Origin: Nostoc sp. JL34
GTDB taxonomy: Bacteria > Cyanobacteriota > Cyanobacteriia > Cyanobacteriales > Nostocaceae
DNA length: 64,000 bases
NCBI RefSeq assembly: GCF_017114945.1
Contig: NZ_JABXKQ010000089.1
Span: 18,084-82,083 of the forward strand
Direction of reading: 5' to 3'
Shown: piece after piece, positions 19,077-30,133 of the stretch
Layout: each line of letters starts with the position of its first letter
Numbering within the stretch: position 1 is the first letter of the stretch
Notes under the pieces: generated by a model
The model's input: the letters and a program-made list of their open reading frames with translations, nothing else
What the model was told of the DNA's origin: nothing
Databases searched by the model: none
Translations under genes and position numbers: made by a program

Positions 19077-21311
19077 TTATTTGATGCGGTGAAGTTTGAC
19101 CTGAAAATCTTCACTACCACTTACAATCATGGTTCCTTGATTAGTTTTCAAGTCGATACTATTGATTTTTTTAGAGCTTTGGTAAATTGTTTTACCTTCT
19201 GCTGCCTTGGTTTTGTCGAGTTTATGTTCGGGGGTTAAGTACCAAACAATGACTCGTCCATCATCGCCACCACTTACTAACAGACCTCCATCATCACTAA
19301 ATGCCAGACTACGCACAGATGTTTTTGATGCTGGCCAGCGGTCTAGTGGCGAACAATTGAGTTCATTTACTTTTTCGAGGGGATTGGGATTTTTGATAGT
19401 TTGGCACTGATTTAAATTCCAAATCGTAATGAATCCCGCAGAATCGGATGTTGCAAGGATTTTTTCTGCCGAGTTAGGAACAAAAGCTAATCCCCAAATA
19501 TAGTCTTCACGCCCAACTAATGGGTCTAGTTTTTCTAGACTTTGCACTGATAAACCTGGGAATTGTTTACCAGATTGAATTGGATTCCACTGCCACAAGA
19601 TGAAACGCTTAAAGTTTCCGGCAATTACTAGAGTTTTTGCATCTGGGCTGAGATTTAATGCCCGGACTTGGAAACCTGATAGTTTCAATGTACTTTGTAC
19701 GTCGATAACTTGTGGTTCTGGCAGAAAATCGCTGTTAGGCGCTGGTCTTGACCATACTCTAACTTTACCACTGCCATAACCACTGAATAAGTTAAGTGAG
19801 TTTGAGGTGAAAGCTAAGTCAAAAACGCGATCGCCTTTTGCTTTAGGATCTTTAAGGTCTTGAAGTTGGCTGATCTTTGCACCTGAAGGGACATCTCTGA
19901 GTTCAATTACACCATTATCTAGACCAACAGCGGCGCGATCGTTTTGTAACGGCATGAAGCGTAAGACTTGTACTGCATCATCGGTAATCGCCATCAACCC
20001 TTTGGGCTGTTGTGGTTGATCGCAAGCAACGGGTTGCCCAGCATATCTGACTGTATCATCGGGATCTAAGCTATCAGCACCAATTCTCCAAAGTCTTAAG
20101 GTGCAATCATCTGAGCCACTGACTACAGATAAACCAATGCCACTAAAACGCACTGAGTTTACAGAACGAGTATGCATTACATCTCTTGGTTGCAGTATTA
20201 ATGCTAGGAGTGCGGCTAATAATGCGATCGCAGCTAATTGTAACCATAAAGGTATAATTGGCAAAGTCTTCACTTCTAATGTCTGCGTGGCGGGATCTGT
20301 ACTCCCTAAACGTTGGTCGGATAATTCAGATTTGGCCTCTAATAATAAAGTTTTGCCGATTCCTACCCAAGGGCGTTTTGTTTTAACATCAAGGATGACT
20401 TTACTTGTCTCTCCTAGATGGAGATTGGCAATTTCGGGTAGCTTTTTAAAACTACATTTTCGCCAGTCTCTACCCTGCACCTGCACGTTAATTTGCTGGT
20501 TGAGATTGCTAGCATTTTTAAATAGTAATTCAAAGGAAGCTGTATCAGATTTCCAGTCAGGCAACCATGCCGATTTACTGGGAATTTTCAGGTGTTTTTC
20601 TATGGTAGTAAAGTCTATAAAACCCACAGGCAAAACTTCAACGTTGCCTTCAGCATTAGTTGGATAACCATTATTGCTAACAGCTTCAATAGTAAAAGGG
20701 TAATTTTGACTAGGCGCTTGCACTACAGATGGAGGTTGGCATTGGAATGTAGCTTCAGCTAAACCACCTGGATCTAAAGATAATCGGCGTTCTGCACTGC
20801 CAACTAGCCAAGATGGATCAACGCCTGTAAAACGTAATACCACATCAGTCGGTTGTTGCCCCAAGTTCCGCACCCGTACTGGTATATCTACAGAATTGCG
20901 GGGATAAACTTGGAACTCTCGTACAGGCAATTCTACACTTAAATGTGTTGGTCTGTTATCTCGCTCGATTTTTAGACGCAGCACAAGTCTGGACTGTTGT
21001 GCTAACTGTGGCGAAAAAATCTTCACCATCAGGTTGACAGTACCGACAAATCCCGCAATGGGTGTATTGAATATGAAGACTTGGAAGATGGTACTACTGC
21101 CGGGTGGCTTGGCTGCTGCTACCTCTGGTTCGAGCCGATACCAACGATATCCTGTATTTCGAGTTTCTCCCGCTGCGGCAATTTCTATCTGAAAATTGAC
21201 AAAGCGATCGCTGTCATTATTGACAGTTACCTCAAATGCTACAGGAGTATCACCTGGACGAAAGGTTAGGTTTTGAGTAGAAAGGCTGGCATTAATAACA
21301 CTTTTTTCCAT
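19077..21311 (-). CDS. COG1470/NEW3-like N-terminal domain, TM helix, WD40-repeat C-terminal domain
   Basis: N-terminal beta-sandwich modules, TM PLWLQLAAIALLAALLALIL, then WD40 blades (HTRSVNSVRFSGIGLSVVSGSDDCTLRLWR; SVRSLAFSDDGGLLVSGGDDGRVIVWYL). Confidence 0.8.
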   Translation of the reverse strand: MEKSVINASLSTQNLTFRPGDTPVAFEVTVNNDSDRFVNFQIEIAAAGETRNTGYRWYRLEPEVAAAKPPGSSTIFQVFIFNTPIAGFVGTVNLMVKIFSPQLAQQSRLVLRLKIERDNRPTHLSVELPVREFQVYPRNSVDIPVRVRNLGQQPTDVVLRFTGVDPSWLVGSAERRLSLDPGGLAEATFQCQPPSVVQAPSQNYPFTIEAVSNNGYPTNAEGNVEVLPVGFIDFTTIEKHLKIPSKSAWLPDWKSDTASFELLFKNASNLNQQINVQVQGRDWRKCSFKKLPEIANLHLGETSKVILDVKTKRPWVGIGKTLLLEAKSELSDQRLGSTDPATQTLEVKTLPIIPLWLQLAAIALLAALLALILQPRDVMHTRSVNSVRFSGIGLSVVSGSDDCTLRLWRIGADSLDPDDTVRYAGQPVACDQPQQPKGLMAITDDAVQVLRFMPLQNDRAAVGLDNGVIELRDVPSGAKISQLQDLKDPKAKGDRVFDLAFTSNSLNLFSGYGSGKVRVWSRPAPNSDFLPEPQVIDVQSTLKLSGFQVRALNLSPDAKTLVIAGNFKRFILWQWNPIQSGKQFPGLSVQSLEKLDPLVGREDYIWGLAFVPNSAEKILATSDSAGFITIWNLNQCQTIKNPNPLEKVNELNCSPLDRWPASKTSVRSLAFSDDGGLLVSGGDDGRVIVWYLTPEHKLDKTKAAEGKTIYQSSKKINSIDLKTNQGTMIVSGSEDFQVKLHRIK

Positions 21312-21484
21312 GCTATTATTTATAATATTTTTTTAGATTCTGCATGACTAGTACTATTAAAAAATTAATGTCCGTGAAAACGTGACAATAGCTTTTTTCC
21401 TATGATTATTGCAATGTATATATTATTAAATATTGTGTAATAAATTTGTCAATTTATAAAAGTCATTTTCAGAGGCGATCGCTA

Positions 21485-21545
21485 ATAGAGATATGAGCCA
21501 AAAAGAATGTAGAGGCGTAGCACTGCTACGTCTCTACAAGGGTTC
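21485..21545. repeat. Interspersed palindromic repeat (TAGAGGCGTAGCACTGCTACGTCTCTACA)
   Basis: Near-perfect inverted repeat of a type commonly seen in Nostoc intergenic regions. Confidence 0.55.
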
Positions 21546-21597
21546 TGAACAACGCATATTTAATTTTTGGAACTTTTCAGCAACACCTTAACTCAGA

Positions 21598-23679
21598 TTA
21601 AAATCGCTGACCAATACCTAGATGTACTTTGCTTTCTCCCTGGTCATTAATGCCATAGTCAGCCCGGATTAAGCCTAGTGGTGAATTTAATCGCACTCCC
21701 GCCCCATAACCAAAACCATAACCTGGTTTATCCCGCACACCCGCAGGATCTCCTAATACAGTATCACCAGAGCCTAAGTCTGAGGCGAAGTCGGCAAATA
21801 ATACACCGCCTACGATTGGTAAAACGGGAAAACGATATTCGGCAGAAGCTAACACGTAACTGCGACCACTGCCAACTTCTCCAGAATCGTAACCGCGCAC
21901 TGAGTTGGAACCACCCAAGTTAAAGCTTTCGTAAGGCGGTAAATTTCCAATGACGGTACCAGCTTGCACATTTACTGCAAAGACTTGTGGCTGTTTGCTA
22001 TTAAATAATTGGACTGGTAAATACTGACTGTAGTTGGCTTTAAGACGATTGAGAGAAATATTACCTTCACCGATGGGCACAGATTGTTCTGTACTCAGAC
22101 TCAAAACGGAACCTTGAGTGGGATTGAGGGGATTATCTCGTTGGTCTTTGGTGGCGGTGAAGGATACAGTAGTTAGGTCATCAACGCCAGTTCCACTGAC
22201 AGATAGGGGATTGCCCTGAGCGTCGGTTGGGGTAATATTACCTTGGCGATCGCGAATACTAGTTCGGGTATAGTTTAATCCTAATGAGGTACTCCAGTCG
22301 TCAATTGGTCGCTGCAAGCTGACACCACCGCCAATTTGAGCTTCCCGCACTTTATCGCCGTTAGCTAGCGTAATCTTGTCATCAAAGGTTTCCGAAAGTT
22401 CCCGACTCCGAAAACCATTTACAGTGTAGCCGAAGCGATCGGGGTTAGTTGTCCGATAGGGACTGATAAATTTGGTATTAAACTGTAAGTCTCGGCTACT
22501 TACACCAACGTTCACACCTAAGGTATCATTAATACCGCCGACATTCTGATCTTGATAGCTGATTGTGCCTACTAAACCCTGATCTGCATTGTAACTACCA
22601 CCCAAGTTAACACCACGCGCCCCAGTTTCTTTGAGTTGATAGACTAAATCAAGTTTTGTCGCATCTCCTTCTAAAACAACATTCACAGTCTCAAATAAAC
22701 CAGTCCGATATAGCTGTTGGATATCTTGTTTAACGACATTTTCTTGGAAGATTTCACCAGGTTTCAACTTGAGTTGCTGTTGGAGGAAATCTGGTTTGGT
22801 ACGTCCGCCGACGGGATTACCTTTGCTATCAACGGTTTTACCTTCATCGTTGACAAAGCGAAACTTGATATCACTCACCAAACCTTCAGCCACATTCACA
22901 GTGAGAATACCTTGAGAACTGGGTTTAATTGATAGCACCCGCGCCAAGTTATAACCATTGTCGGCGTACCACTTGTTAATTTCTGCTACTGATTGTTGCA
23001 GTCCAGCAGGGCTGATGGTGGTTCCAATCTGAGATTGCAAACGTTGTTGAGCGACTTGATAGGTAAGGACTTTAGCACCAGATAATTGCAGCGATCGCAC
23101 AATCACTGGTTGCACTTGATAAACTACATTTAATCCAGCCTGTGTGCTAAAGCTATTCACACTGACGTTGCTAAATAAACCTGTATCCAATATTGCAGCT
23201 ACATCTTTTTGTAGCTGACTTTGACTGGTTTCTCCACCAGCCTGCGTTTTAATTACTTTGCGAATAATGTCTTGCAATTCTTGATTGGCTCCCACTACCT
23301 GTACTTCTGTAGCTGTGACGACTAAATCACTTTCAGTAGTAGGGGTTTTGGGGGATGAAGAGGGGAGAGGGGGAGTAGGGGAAGCAGGGAGAATTATTTT
23401 GGAATTTAACTCTTGTGCTGATTTTAAGACTACTGGGGAATTTTTGTTTGCACCTGTTTGCACGGCGACGGGATTTTGGGAAAATTGTTGTGCAACTATA
23501 GTTTCTGGGGAAGCAATTGTCTCTATCCGTGCGGGAGTATCTTCAATTATCGGCACTACCAAGTTACCAGCTTTTTCGGTTGGAGTAACGGTTTTAGCCG
23601 ATGCAGCCGTTGCTTGCTGAGTAATATTGGCAGCAGCTAAAGTAGCTAAAGTAAAAATTGCAGTAGCAGAAACTCGCAT
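21598..23679 (-). CDS. Omp85/BamA-TamA family outer membrane protein with POTRA domains
   Basis: N-terminal signal, POTRA-like repeats (VVGANQELQDIIRKVIKTQAGGETSQSQLQKDVAAILDTGLFSNV), C-terminal barrel ending GIGQRF, YGFGYGAGVRLNSPLGLIRADYG. Confidence 0.9.
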   Translation of the reverse strand: MRVSATAIFTLATLAAANITQQATAASAKTVTPTEKAGNLVVPIIEDTPARIETIASPETIVAQQFSQNPVAVQTGANKNSPVVLKSAQELNSKIILPASPTPPLPSSSPKTPTTESDLVVTATEVQVVGANQELQDIIRKVIKTQAGGETSQSQLQKDVAAILDTGLFSNVSVNSFSTQAGLNVVYQVQPVIVRSLQLSGAKVLTYQVAQQRLQSQIGTTISPAGLQQSVAEINKWYADNGYNLARVLSIKPSSQGILTVNVAEGLVSDIKFRFVNDEGKTVDSKGNPVGGRTKPDFLQQQLKLKPGEIFQENVVKQDIQQLYRTGLFETVNVVLEGDATKLDLVYQLKETGARGVNLGGSYNADQGLVGTISYQDQNVGGINDTLGVNVGVSSRDLQFNTKFISPYRTTNPDRFGYTVNGFRSRELSETFDDKITLANGDKVREAQIGGGVSLQRPIDDWSTSLGLNYTRTSIRDRQGNITPTDAQGNPLSVSGTGVDDLTTVSFTATKDQRDNPLNPTQGSVLSLSTEQSVPIGEGNISLNRLKANYSQYLPVQLFNSKQPQVFAVNVQAGTVIGNLPPYESFNLGGSNSVRGYDSGEVGSGRSYVLASAEYRFPVLPIVGGVLFADFASDLGSGDTVLGDPAGVRDKPGYGFGYGAGVRLNSPLGLIRADYGINDQGESKVHLGIGQRF

Positions 23680-23903
23680 AATATTTAACCTAATTAACTA
23701 GGAGTTATACCAATTTTGAATTTTAGATTTTGGATTAAAAGTCTTGACAAAAGCCTGTTACAGGAATTTCAAATAATACTACCTATCTAAAATTGGTGTT
23801 AGTTGTAGGGAAGTAAAGAAATAGGGATAATACTAATTTCCAGCTTCTTCGCCGATTTCCCTATTTATACCTCTTACCCAAACAGACAGTTAATTTTGAT
23901 ATT

Positions 23904-25274
23904 TTGTTTCTTATGAGTAATATATCTCGGTCATACCTAGGCTCTAACTCCCAAGCTGCAACTTCTCCTTTGCGGTTACTTGTATTAAGTAATGGTCATG
24001 GGGAAGATATGATTGCTGTTCGGATTTTGCAAGAACTCCAACGACAACCAAACCCACCAGAGATATTTGCTTTACCTCTGGTGGGTGAAGGACGTGCTTA
24101 TGAACAGTTGGATATCCCCTTTATCGGTTCAGTCCTGACTATGCCTTCTGGCGGCTTTATTTATATGGATGGCCGCCAATTAGCGCGGGATGTCCGCGGT
24201 GGTTTATTGCAACTTACCCTCAACCAAATTAAAGCTATCCGCCGTTGGGTGAGTTCTCAAAAAAAATTAGGTAATAATAGAGCAATTTTAGCAGTGGGAG
24301 ATATTGTCCCGCTGCTGTTTGCAACTTTCAGTGGCGCTAATTATGCTTTTGTGGGTACGGCAAAATCTGAATATTATGTGCGGGATGAAGCGGGAATATT
24401 ACCGCGAAAATCCAAAGATGCACGTTGGGAAAACTTTTCTGGTTCAGTTTACCATCCCTGGGAACGTTGGTTGATGAGTCGTCGCCGTTGTAAAGCGGTT
24501 TTTCCTAGAGATGCACTGACGACGGAAACATTAAAACAATGGCCAATTCCAGCTTTTAATTTGGGTAATCCCATGATGGATGGTCTAGAACCGACGTTTT
24601 CACGCCAACAATTTTATAGTCAGAATACTCAACAGCAAGAGACAGTTCGACCTTTTGTAGTGACTCTTCTTCCTGGTTCTCGTGCGCCAGAAGCATACAC
24701 CAACTGGGAAACAATTATGATTGCTGTATCTGCATTGATGGCAAGTTTTCAACAGCGAGATTCAATCTTCTATACTTCTAACAAAGTAGTGTTTTTAGGT
24801 GCGATCGCACCTAGTTTAGACTCGAATATTTTATCCCAAAGTGTGCAATCCCAAGGCTGGCGAACTGAATCAGCATCTCCTATCCAACTTCCCGATCCAA
24901 ATATCTTGACATTTAAACAAAGAAATGCATATTTGATTCTGACAAAACAAGCTTATAATGATTGCTTGCATTTAGGAGATTTAGCGATCGCAATGGCAGG
25001 TACAGCCACAGAACAGTTTATCGGTTTAGGCAAACCTGCGATCGCGATTCCCGGTAATGGGCCACAATATAACCCTACCTTTGCTGAAGCGCAAAGTCGT
25101 CTTCTCGGATCATCTTTGATTTTAATTGATCAGCCAACAGAAGTTGCCAAGGTCGTACAGTCTCTCTTCAAAGATCCTGATATTTTGCAAATTATTGCCG
25201 AAAATGGTCGGCGACGCATGGGTAAACCAGGAGCCGCACTACGCATTACGGAATGTTTACAGGAACGATTTTGA
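23904..25274 (+). CDS. Lipid-A-disaccharide synthase-related protein
   Basis: LRLLVLSNGHGEDMIAVRILQEL, LLPGSRAPEAYTNW, MAGTATEQFIGLGKPAIAIPGNGPQ motifs; actual start may be ATG at 23913. Confidence 0.8.
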   Translation: MFLMSNISRSYLGSNSQAATSPLRLLVLSNGHGEDMIAVRILQELQRQPNPPEIFALPLVGEGRAYEQLDIPFIGSVLTMPSGGFIYMDGRQLARDVRGGLLQLTLNQIKAIRRWVSSQKKLGNNRAILAVGDIVPLLFATFSGANYAFVGTAKSEYYVRDEAGILPRKSKDARWENFSGSVYHPWERWLMSRRRCKAVFPRDALTTETLKQWPIPAFNLGNPMMDGLEPTFSRQQFYSQNTQQQETVRPFVVTLLPGSRAPEAYTNWETIMIAVSALMASFQQRDSIFYTSNKVVFLGAIAPSLDSNILSQSVQSQGWRTESASPIQLPDPNILTFKQRNAYLILTKQAYNDCLHLGDLAIAMAGTATEQFIGLGKPAIAIPGNGPQYNPTFAEAQSRLLGSSLILIDQPTEVAKVVQSLFKDPDILQIIAENGRRRMGKPGAALRITECLQERF

Positions 25275-25388
25275 ATGAGCATTGGGCACTTGTACTGAGC
25301 TTTGCCGTTGGCGCAGCCTCTCCAAGAGTTGTATTGACTATTGGGAAAAAATTCAGTCCTCACTCCCCAGTCACCAGTCCCCAATTCC

Positions 25389-26111
25389 TCACGCCACCAA
25401 TCCAGAACGTAAGGCCCTCACAGCAGCTTGGGTGCGGTCATCAGCACAGAGTTTATTGAGAATGTTGCGAACATGGGTCTTCACAGTACCAACTGTAATG
25501 TAGAGTTTCTCGGCAATTTGCCCATTGCTGCACCCAGCTACAATCAACTCCAGGATTTCTAATTCCCGTTGAGTCAGGGGGTATGTTTCCAAAACTTGCT
25601 CGTATTCTGACGCCAGCGCTTCTATTTTTACTGTCTTCGGCTTGTCAGAGCTTTGGCTCTCTCCAGGAATACCTTGCCGCATCTTTCGCAATACCACATT
25701 GGCAATTGCCGGATCAATCCATGAGTTACCGCCGTAAGTTGCTTGGATGGCCTCAGTTAATTTACTGATGCTAGTTTCTTTCATGTAATAAGAATCAGCA
25801 CCTGCTGCAAAGGCTGCAAGTACAGCATCCTCTGTATGATCCATTGTCAAGATGAGAATCTTCGTCGTTGATTGCCCAGTTTCAGCTTGGTGACGTTTGA
25901 ATTTACGGGTAAGTTCGATACCATCCATGTCAGGCAAGCCGATATCTACAACAGCTACATCTGGCTTTGCCGTTTCTAAAAGTTTTAATCCTTGGGTAGC
26001 ATTTGCCGCTTCGCCAATTACTTTTAATGCACTGTGAGACTGTAATGCTGCTCGTAGCCCCATTCGTGTTAAGTCATGATCTTCAATTAAAATAATACTA
26101 ATTTCATTCAT
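25389..26111 (-). CDS. NarL/LuxR-family response regulator
   Basis: REC (IILIEDHDLTRMG...VVDIGLPDMDG) plus LuxR HTH (LTQRELEILELIVAGCSNGQIAEKLYITVGTVKTHVRNILNKL); ORF open to 26141. Confidence 0.9.
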   Translation of the reverse strand: MNEISIILIEDHDLTRMGLRAALQSHSALKVIGEAANATQGLKLLETAKPDVAVVDIGLPDMDGIELTRKFKRHQAETGQSTTKILILTMDHTEDAVLAAFAAGADSYYMKETSISKLTEAIQATYGGNSWIDPAIANVVLRKMRQGIPGESQSSDKPKTVKIEALASEYEQVLETYPLTQRELEILELIVAGCSNGQIAEKLYITVGTVKTHVRNILNKLCADDRTQAAVRALRSGLVA

Positions 26112-26435
26112 CGCTACACTCAACTCTTGCGCTGTTTGCATCTTTCAAAATATTACCTTTTGTCAGCACTATCTCATTATTTTCCCAAACCTAAGATAGA
26201 TGATATTTCAACCAGTATGCATCCACCGATAGAAATAATAAATCTCCGATTTTTTGATATTTCGATAGAGGACAAATCTAGCTGGAGATATATGGATACT
26301 TGTACAAAAAGTATGAAATATTATTGACACTAATGCCAAATTGCTCCCTCTTGCTTAAAATTCAGCTTTGAATTGCCATCTTCTACTCGTTGATTACTAT
26401 TATCTTGTATAAAGCTTTGAAAAAAGCTGACGAAA

Positions 26436-26640
26436 ATGGACAAATTACAATGGGTCGAAGTTGCTTTCCGAGAAAGTGAACGATGGTTTCGAGTGATTTT
26501 TAATCAAACTTTTGGATTCATCGGATTGATAGAGCCAATAAGAATCCTCATGGAAACGTTCAAATTTGGGGGAATCACCAGCAGCAAGGTAATTCGTCGT
26601 CCTTTGTCACAAGCTTGTTGGTCTGATTTTTCACCATATA
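26436..26640 (+). pseudogene. PAS-domain sensor remnant
   Basis: VAFRESERWFRVIFNQTFGFIGLIEPIRILMETFKFGGITSSKVIRRPLSQACW resembles PAS consensus (RESERRFRAIFNQTFxFIGLLxPDGxLxExN...), truncated and without a kinase domain. Confidence 0.5.
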
Positions 26641-27534
26641 TGGAATCCCTCACTTCCATTCTTGAAGGGAGAGGCTTTGAGTTTTTGCCCAACTGTAGGG
26701 AAGCTTGCTTAGGGGGTAGGTTTTGTTGATATTTCCACATAACGTGAAAAGTTCAGGTTCGATGGTGGACAATCTCAAAAGAAATTCCAGCACAACTACA
26801 AGTGGCAATCACGCCTGCGTCCAGATAGTAGGGTTTGGAAGCAGTTGGTATTCTGACTAAAATTCACGAGAAGGTCTTGGTAATTTTGCGAACATTGAAA
26901 GATCGCGATCGCCAGAAAAATACCAACAGAGGTCTGGCGATATTTAAGAAAATTATTGAAGTTTTAGGAGGTAGGATTACTTAACATTTACAAATATGTA
27001 TAGAGAGTACTTTCTTCTTTACTTACTCTAATCAATCTAATGGGCAAAACTGTTCAAGCTTATGGTACACGATAATTGTATGCAACTCTCACCAATGGCT
27101 GACGACGGTCGCTTGCTCACTCATTTACAATTGTTTTAAGCTTAGTAAAGTATTTTATTTTACTTTATGTCAGTTCTGTCTGCTGTTTTCAGCTCAATAG
27201 TTTTCGATTTGTTAGTTGCTAATTTTTTGAGAGCCATTGGTCATTTGCGAGGAGTTTAATTCCCAGGCTTTGGCAAATTAACCAGATTGAAGATACAACA
27301 GACTGAATTGAGATCAAGGAAATGTCCAAACTGGATATATCCTGACGCCTTTGACCTTGCTTAACTTTGTTGAGATAATGGCAACGCTCAACAAGTATTC
27401 GATTATTATGCAAAATGTCTTAGTCAATCAAGTTACAGATTTTAGATGTCCGAAATCTTATATTCTTTAGTTGGATAATCTGAAAAGAGAAATGTTATAC
27501 ATCAACCTATGTTTGGCGGCAAAAATAAAAACCG

Positions 27535-28869
27535 ATGGAAGAGACGCTGAAAATTTTGGTTGTAGAGGATGACGAAGTAGACCGGATGGCAGTTCGTTGT
27601 GCCCTGACTAAAGCAGGTGTTCAAATGGAACTGTCTGAAGTAGGCAATGGTAATGATGCGTTTTCTGCCTTAAGCACTAGTGCCTATGATTGTGTCTTCC
27701 TCGACTATCACTTACCAGACCAAGATGGACTAACCTTGATCCAACAGTTACGTTTTTCGGAAATTAAAGTTCCTTTAGTAGTCCTAACTGGTCAAGGAGA
27801 TGAACAAATTACTCTCCAATTAATCGAAGCTGGTGCTACAGACTATCTCTCTAAGTCGAGAATATCCCCAGAAAGCTTGGCACAGGTTTTGCGGAGTGCG
27901 ATTCGGGTTTATCGGGCTGAAATGCAGGCAGATTTGGCAAACCAGCAACTCAGAGAAACTCATGAACAACTGATTCGTAAGAACCAAGAATTGGAGAGAC
28001 AACAGCAACTGATTCAAATGCAAAACTTCAAGCTATCGGAGGCATCACTACTAAAATCACATTTTTTGGGAACTATGTCCCACGAACTCAGAACGCCAAT
28101 GAATGCGATTATTGGTTTTTCGCAAATACTATTGCGTCCTAAGTTCGGTCAACTAACGCACCAGCAAGCAGATATGGTTGAGCGCATCTTAAATAATGGG
28201 AAGCATTTGCTGATGCTACTCAATGAAGTTCTCGACTTTTCCAAGCTAGAGGCAGGACGATTAGACTTAAAGGCGGAAATATTTGATATATCAAAGGTAA
28301 TAAATCTTGCTGTCGCTGAAATGCGTTCCCTAGCTGACGCCAAGAATCTCTCATTGTTAGTGCAAACCGATTTGCAAAATCCTTTGGTATTTAATGATCC
28401 AGTTCGGATCAAACAGATTTTAATTAACCTACTCTCTAATGCCATTAAGTTCACAGAGTCTGGGGATATTTGGGTTGAGGTTAAGGAACTACCTGCAAAT
28501 CGAGTGGCAATTATTGTTCAGGATACAGGTATTGGTATAGCCCCCAGAGATTTTAAACGTATTTTTGAAGCATTTCGGCAAGTCGATCAAACTATCACTC
28601 GCAAATATCCAGGTACAGGTCTGGGTTTAGCAATTATAGATTCGCTGGTACGAATGATGGGCGGCAAAATATTTCTTGAGAGCAAATTGGGGATCGGTTC
28701 AATGTTTAAAATTGAATTGCCGCGTCAAATCACATTGCCGACGGGAGCAGGCGAACCTCCACCTATACAGGGAGATAGTGACGGAGTTTTTTGCTCTGCT
28801 AAGAATCCACATCAATCATCTTCTCAAAGCCGGAAAGCACCAATAGGATATCCTAAATTTAAACTATAA
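27535..28869 (+). CDS. Response regulator-histidine kinase hybrid (REC-HisKA-HATPase)
   Basis: REC domain (FLDYHLPDQDGL), H-box FLGTMSHELRTPMNAIIGFSQIL, N/G boxes. Confidence 0.9.
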   Translation: MEETLKILVVEDDEVDRMAVRCALTKAGVQMELSEVGNGNDAFSALSTSAYDCVFLDYHLPDQDGLTLIQQLRFSEIKVPLVVLTGQGDEQITLQLIEAGATDYLSKSRISPESLAQVLRSAIRVYRAEMQADLANQQLRETHEQLIRKNQELERQQQLIQMQNFKLSEASLLKSHFLGTMSHELRTPMNAIIGFSQILLRPKFGQLTHQQADMVERILNNGKHLLMLLNEVLDFSKLEAGRLDLKAEIFDISKVINLAVAEMRSLADAKNLSLLVQTDLQNPLVFNDPVRIKQILINLLSNAIKFTESGDIWVEVKELPANRVAIIVQDTGIGIAPRDFKRIFEAFRQVDQTITRKYPGTGLGLAIIDSLVRMMGGKIFLESKLGIGSMFKIELPRQITLPTGAGEPPPIQGDSDGVFCSAKNPHQSSSQSRKAPIGYPKFKL

Positions 28870-28905
28870 ATTACTTCCAAAGAAATTGATAAAAGTTGAT
28901 AAATC

Positions 28906-30030
28906 ATGTCTGTAGTTGAAAATAATAAAATTTATCGTATCCTCGCAGTTGACGACACTCCAGATAATCTTATTTTGGTTCAAACAATTTTAGAAAGTGA
29001 GGGGTATGAAATTGATTTGGCTTCAGATGGAATAAAGGCTTTGCGGCAAATTGACCAATCTCCACCCGATCTGATTTTGTTAGATGTGATGATGCCGGGG
29101 ATTGATGGTTATGAAGTCACACGTCGGATTCGGAAGAACCCTGCACTCTCTTATATCCCAATTCTGTTGATTACTGCCTTTCACGAATCGAGCGTTGTGG
29201 AAGGTTTGGATGCTGGTGCTGACGATTTTATTCGTAAACCATTTGATACTGATGAACTACTGGCAAGAGTGCGATCGCTATTGCGTCTCAAGCACAGTCT
29301 GGACGAACAACAAAAAATGGCCCGCCAACGGGAAGACTTTGTTTCCCGTTTGACTCATGATTTGCGAACTCCCTTAGTAGCCGCCGATCGGATGTTGAAT
29401 TTGTTTGAGATGGAAACATTCTGCAAAATTTCGCCGGAAATGAAACAGGCGATCGCAGTCATGATTCGCAGTAACCAAAATTTAATGGAAATGGTGAACA
29501 CCCTGTTAGAAGTCTATCGCTTTGAGGCAGGTAAAAAAACGTTGAATTGGGAGATATGCGATTTACGTGAGATATCTCAAGAAGTAGTCAGCGAACTAAG
29601 TCCTCTAACTAGTGAAAAAGGCTTAATCTTGAAAATAGACACTAGTAAATTAGATACCCTGGGTAAAAACGCTGGTATTATTATGGGCGATCGCTTGGAA
29701 CTACGGCGGGTGCTAAACAACTTGATCGCAAATGCCATCAAATTTACAGATACAGGAGGCATAACAATCCGCATTTTTGAAACATCACCTCATTCAGGAA
29801 ATCCAGATTTGGTAACAATCGAGATACAAGATACAGGATATGGAATTGCGCCTGAAGATCAAGCAACAATTTTCGAGCGATTTCGCCAAGGCAGAAATAA
29901 ACGCTCAGGTAGTGGCTTAGGACTACATCTATCCCACCGGATTGTAGAAGGGCACACAGGAACTATCCAGGTCACCTCTGAAGTAGGTAAAGGTAGTTTG
30001 TTTACTGTGCAACTACCTAAGAACACTTGA
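28906..30030 (+). CDS. Response regulator-histidine kinase hybrid (REC-HisKA-HATPase)
   Basis: REC (LILLDVMMPGIDGYEV), H-box FVSRLTHDLRTPL, ATPase GSGLGLHLSHRIVEGHTGTIQV. Confidence 0.9.
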   Translation: MSVVENNKIYRILAVDDTPDNLILVQTILESEGYEIDLASDGIKALRQIDQSPPDLILLDVMMPGIDGYEVTRRIRKNPALSYIPILLITAFHESSVVEGLDAGADDFIRKPFDTDELLARVRSLLRLKHSLDEQQKMARQREDFVSRLTHDLRTPLVAADRMLNLFEMETFCKISPEMKQAIAVMIRSNQNLMEMVNTLLEVYRFEAGKKTLNWEICDLREISQEVVSELSPLTSEKGLILKIDTSKLDTLGKNAGIIMGDRLELRRVLNNLIANAIKFTDTGGITIRIFETSPHSGNPDLVTIEIQDTGYGIAPEDQATIFERFRQGRNKRSGSGLGLHLSHRIVEGHTGTIQVTSEVGKGSLFTVQLPKNT

Positions 30031-30133
30031 TATCATATACCGCCTAATTACTTATTAAAAAACCTTCCGCGTTGCTGCGTCAGTCTTAATAATAAGTTCT
30101 TCTCCTTCACCTTCATCTTTCTCTGTTGGACTG

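Noticed and set aside
27219-27413. 64-aa minus-strand ORF (MHNNRILVERCHYLNKVKQGQ...) considered as an IS transposase end
   Set aside because: Only a short ambiguous NRILVER-like string; not enough to call a transposase.
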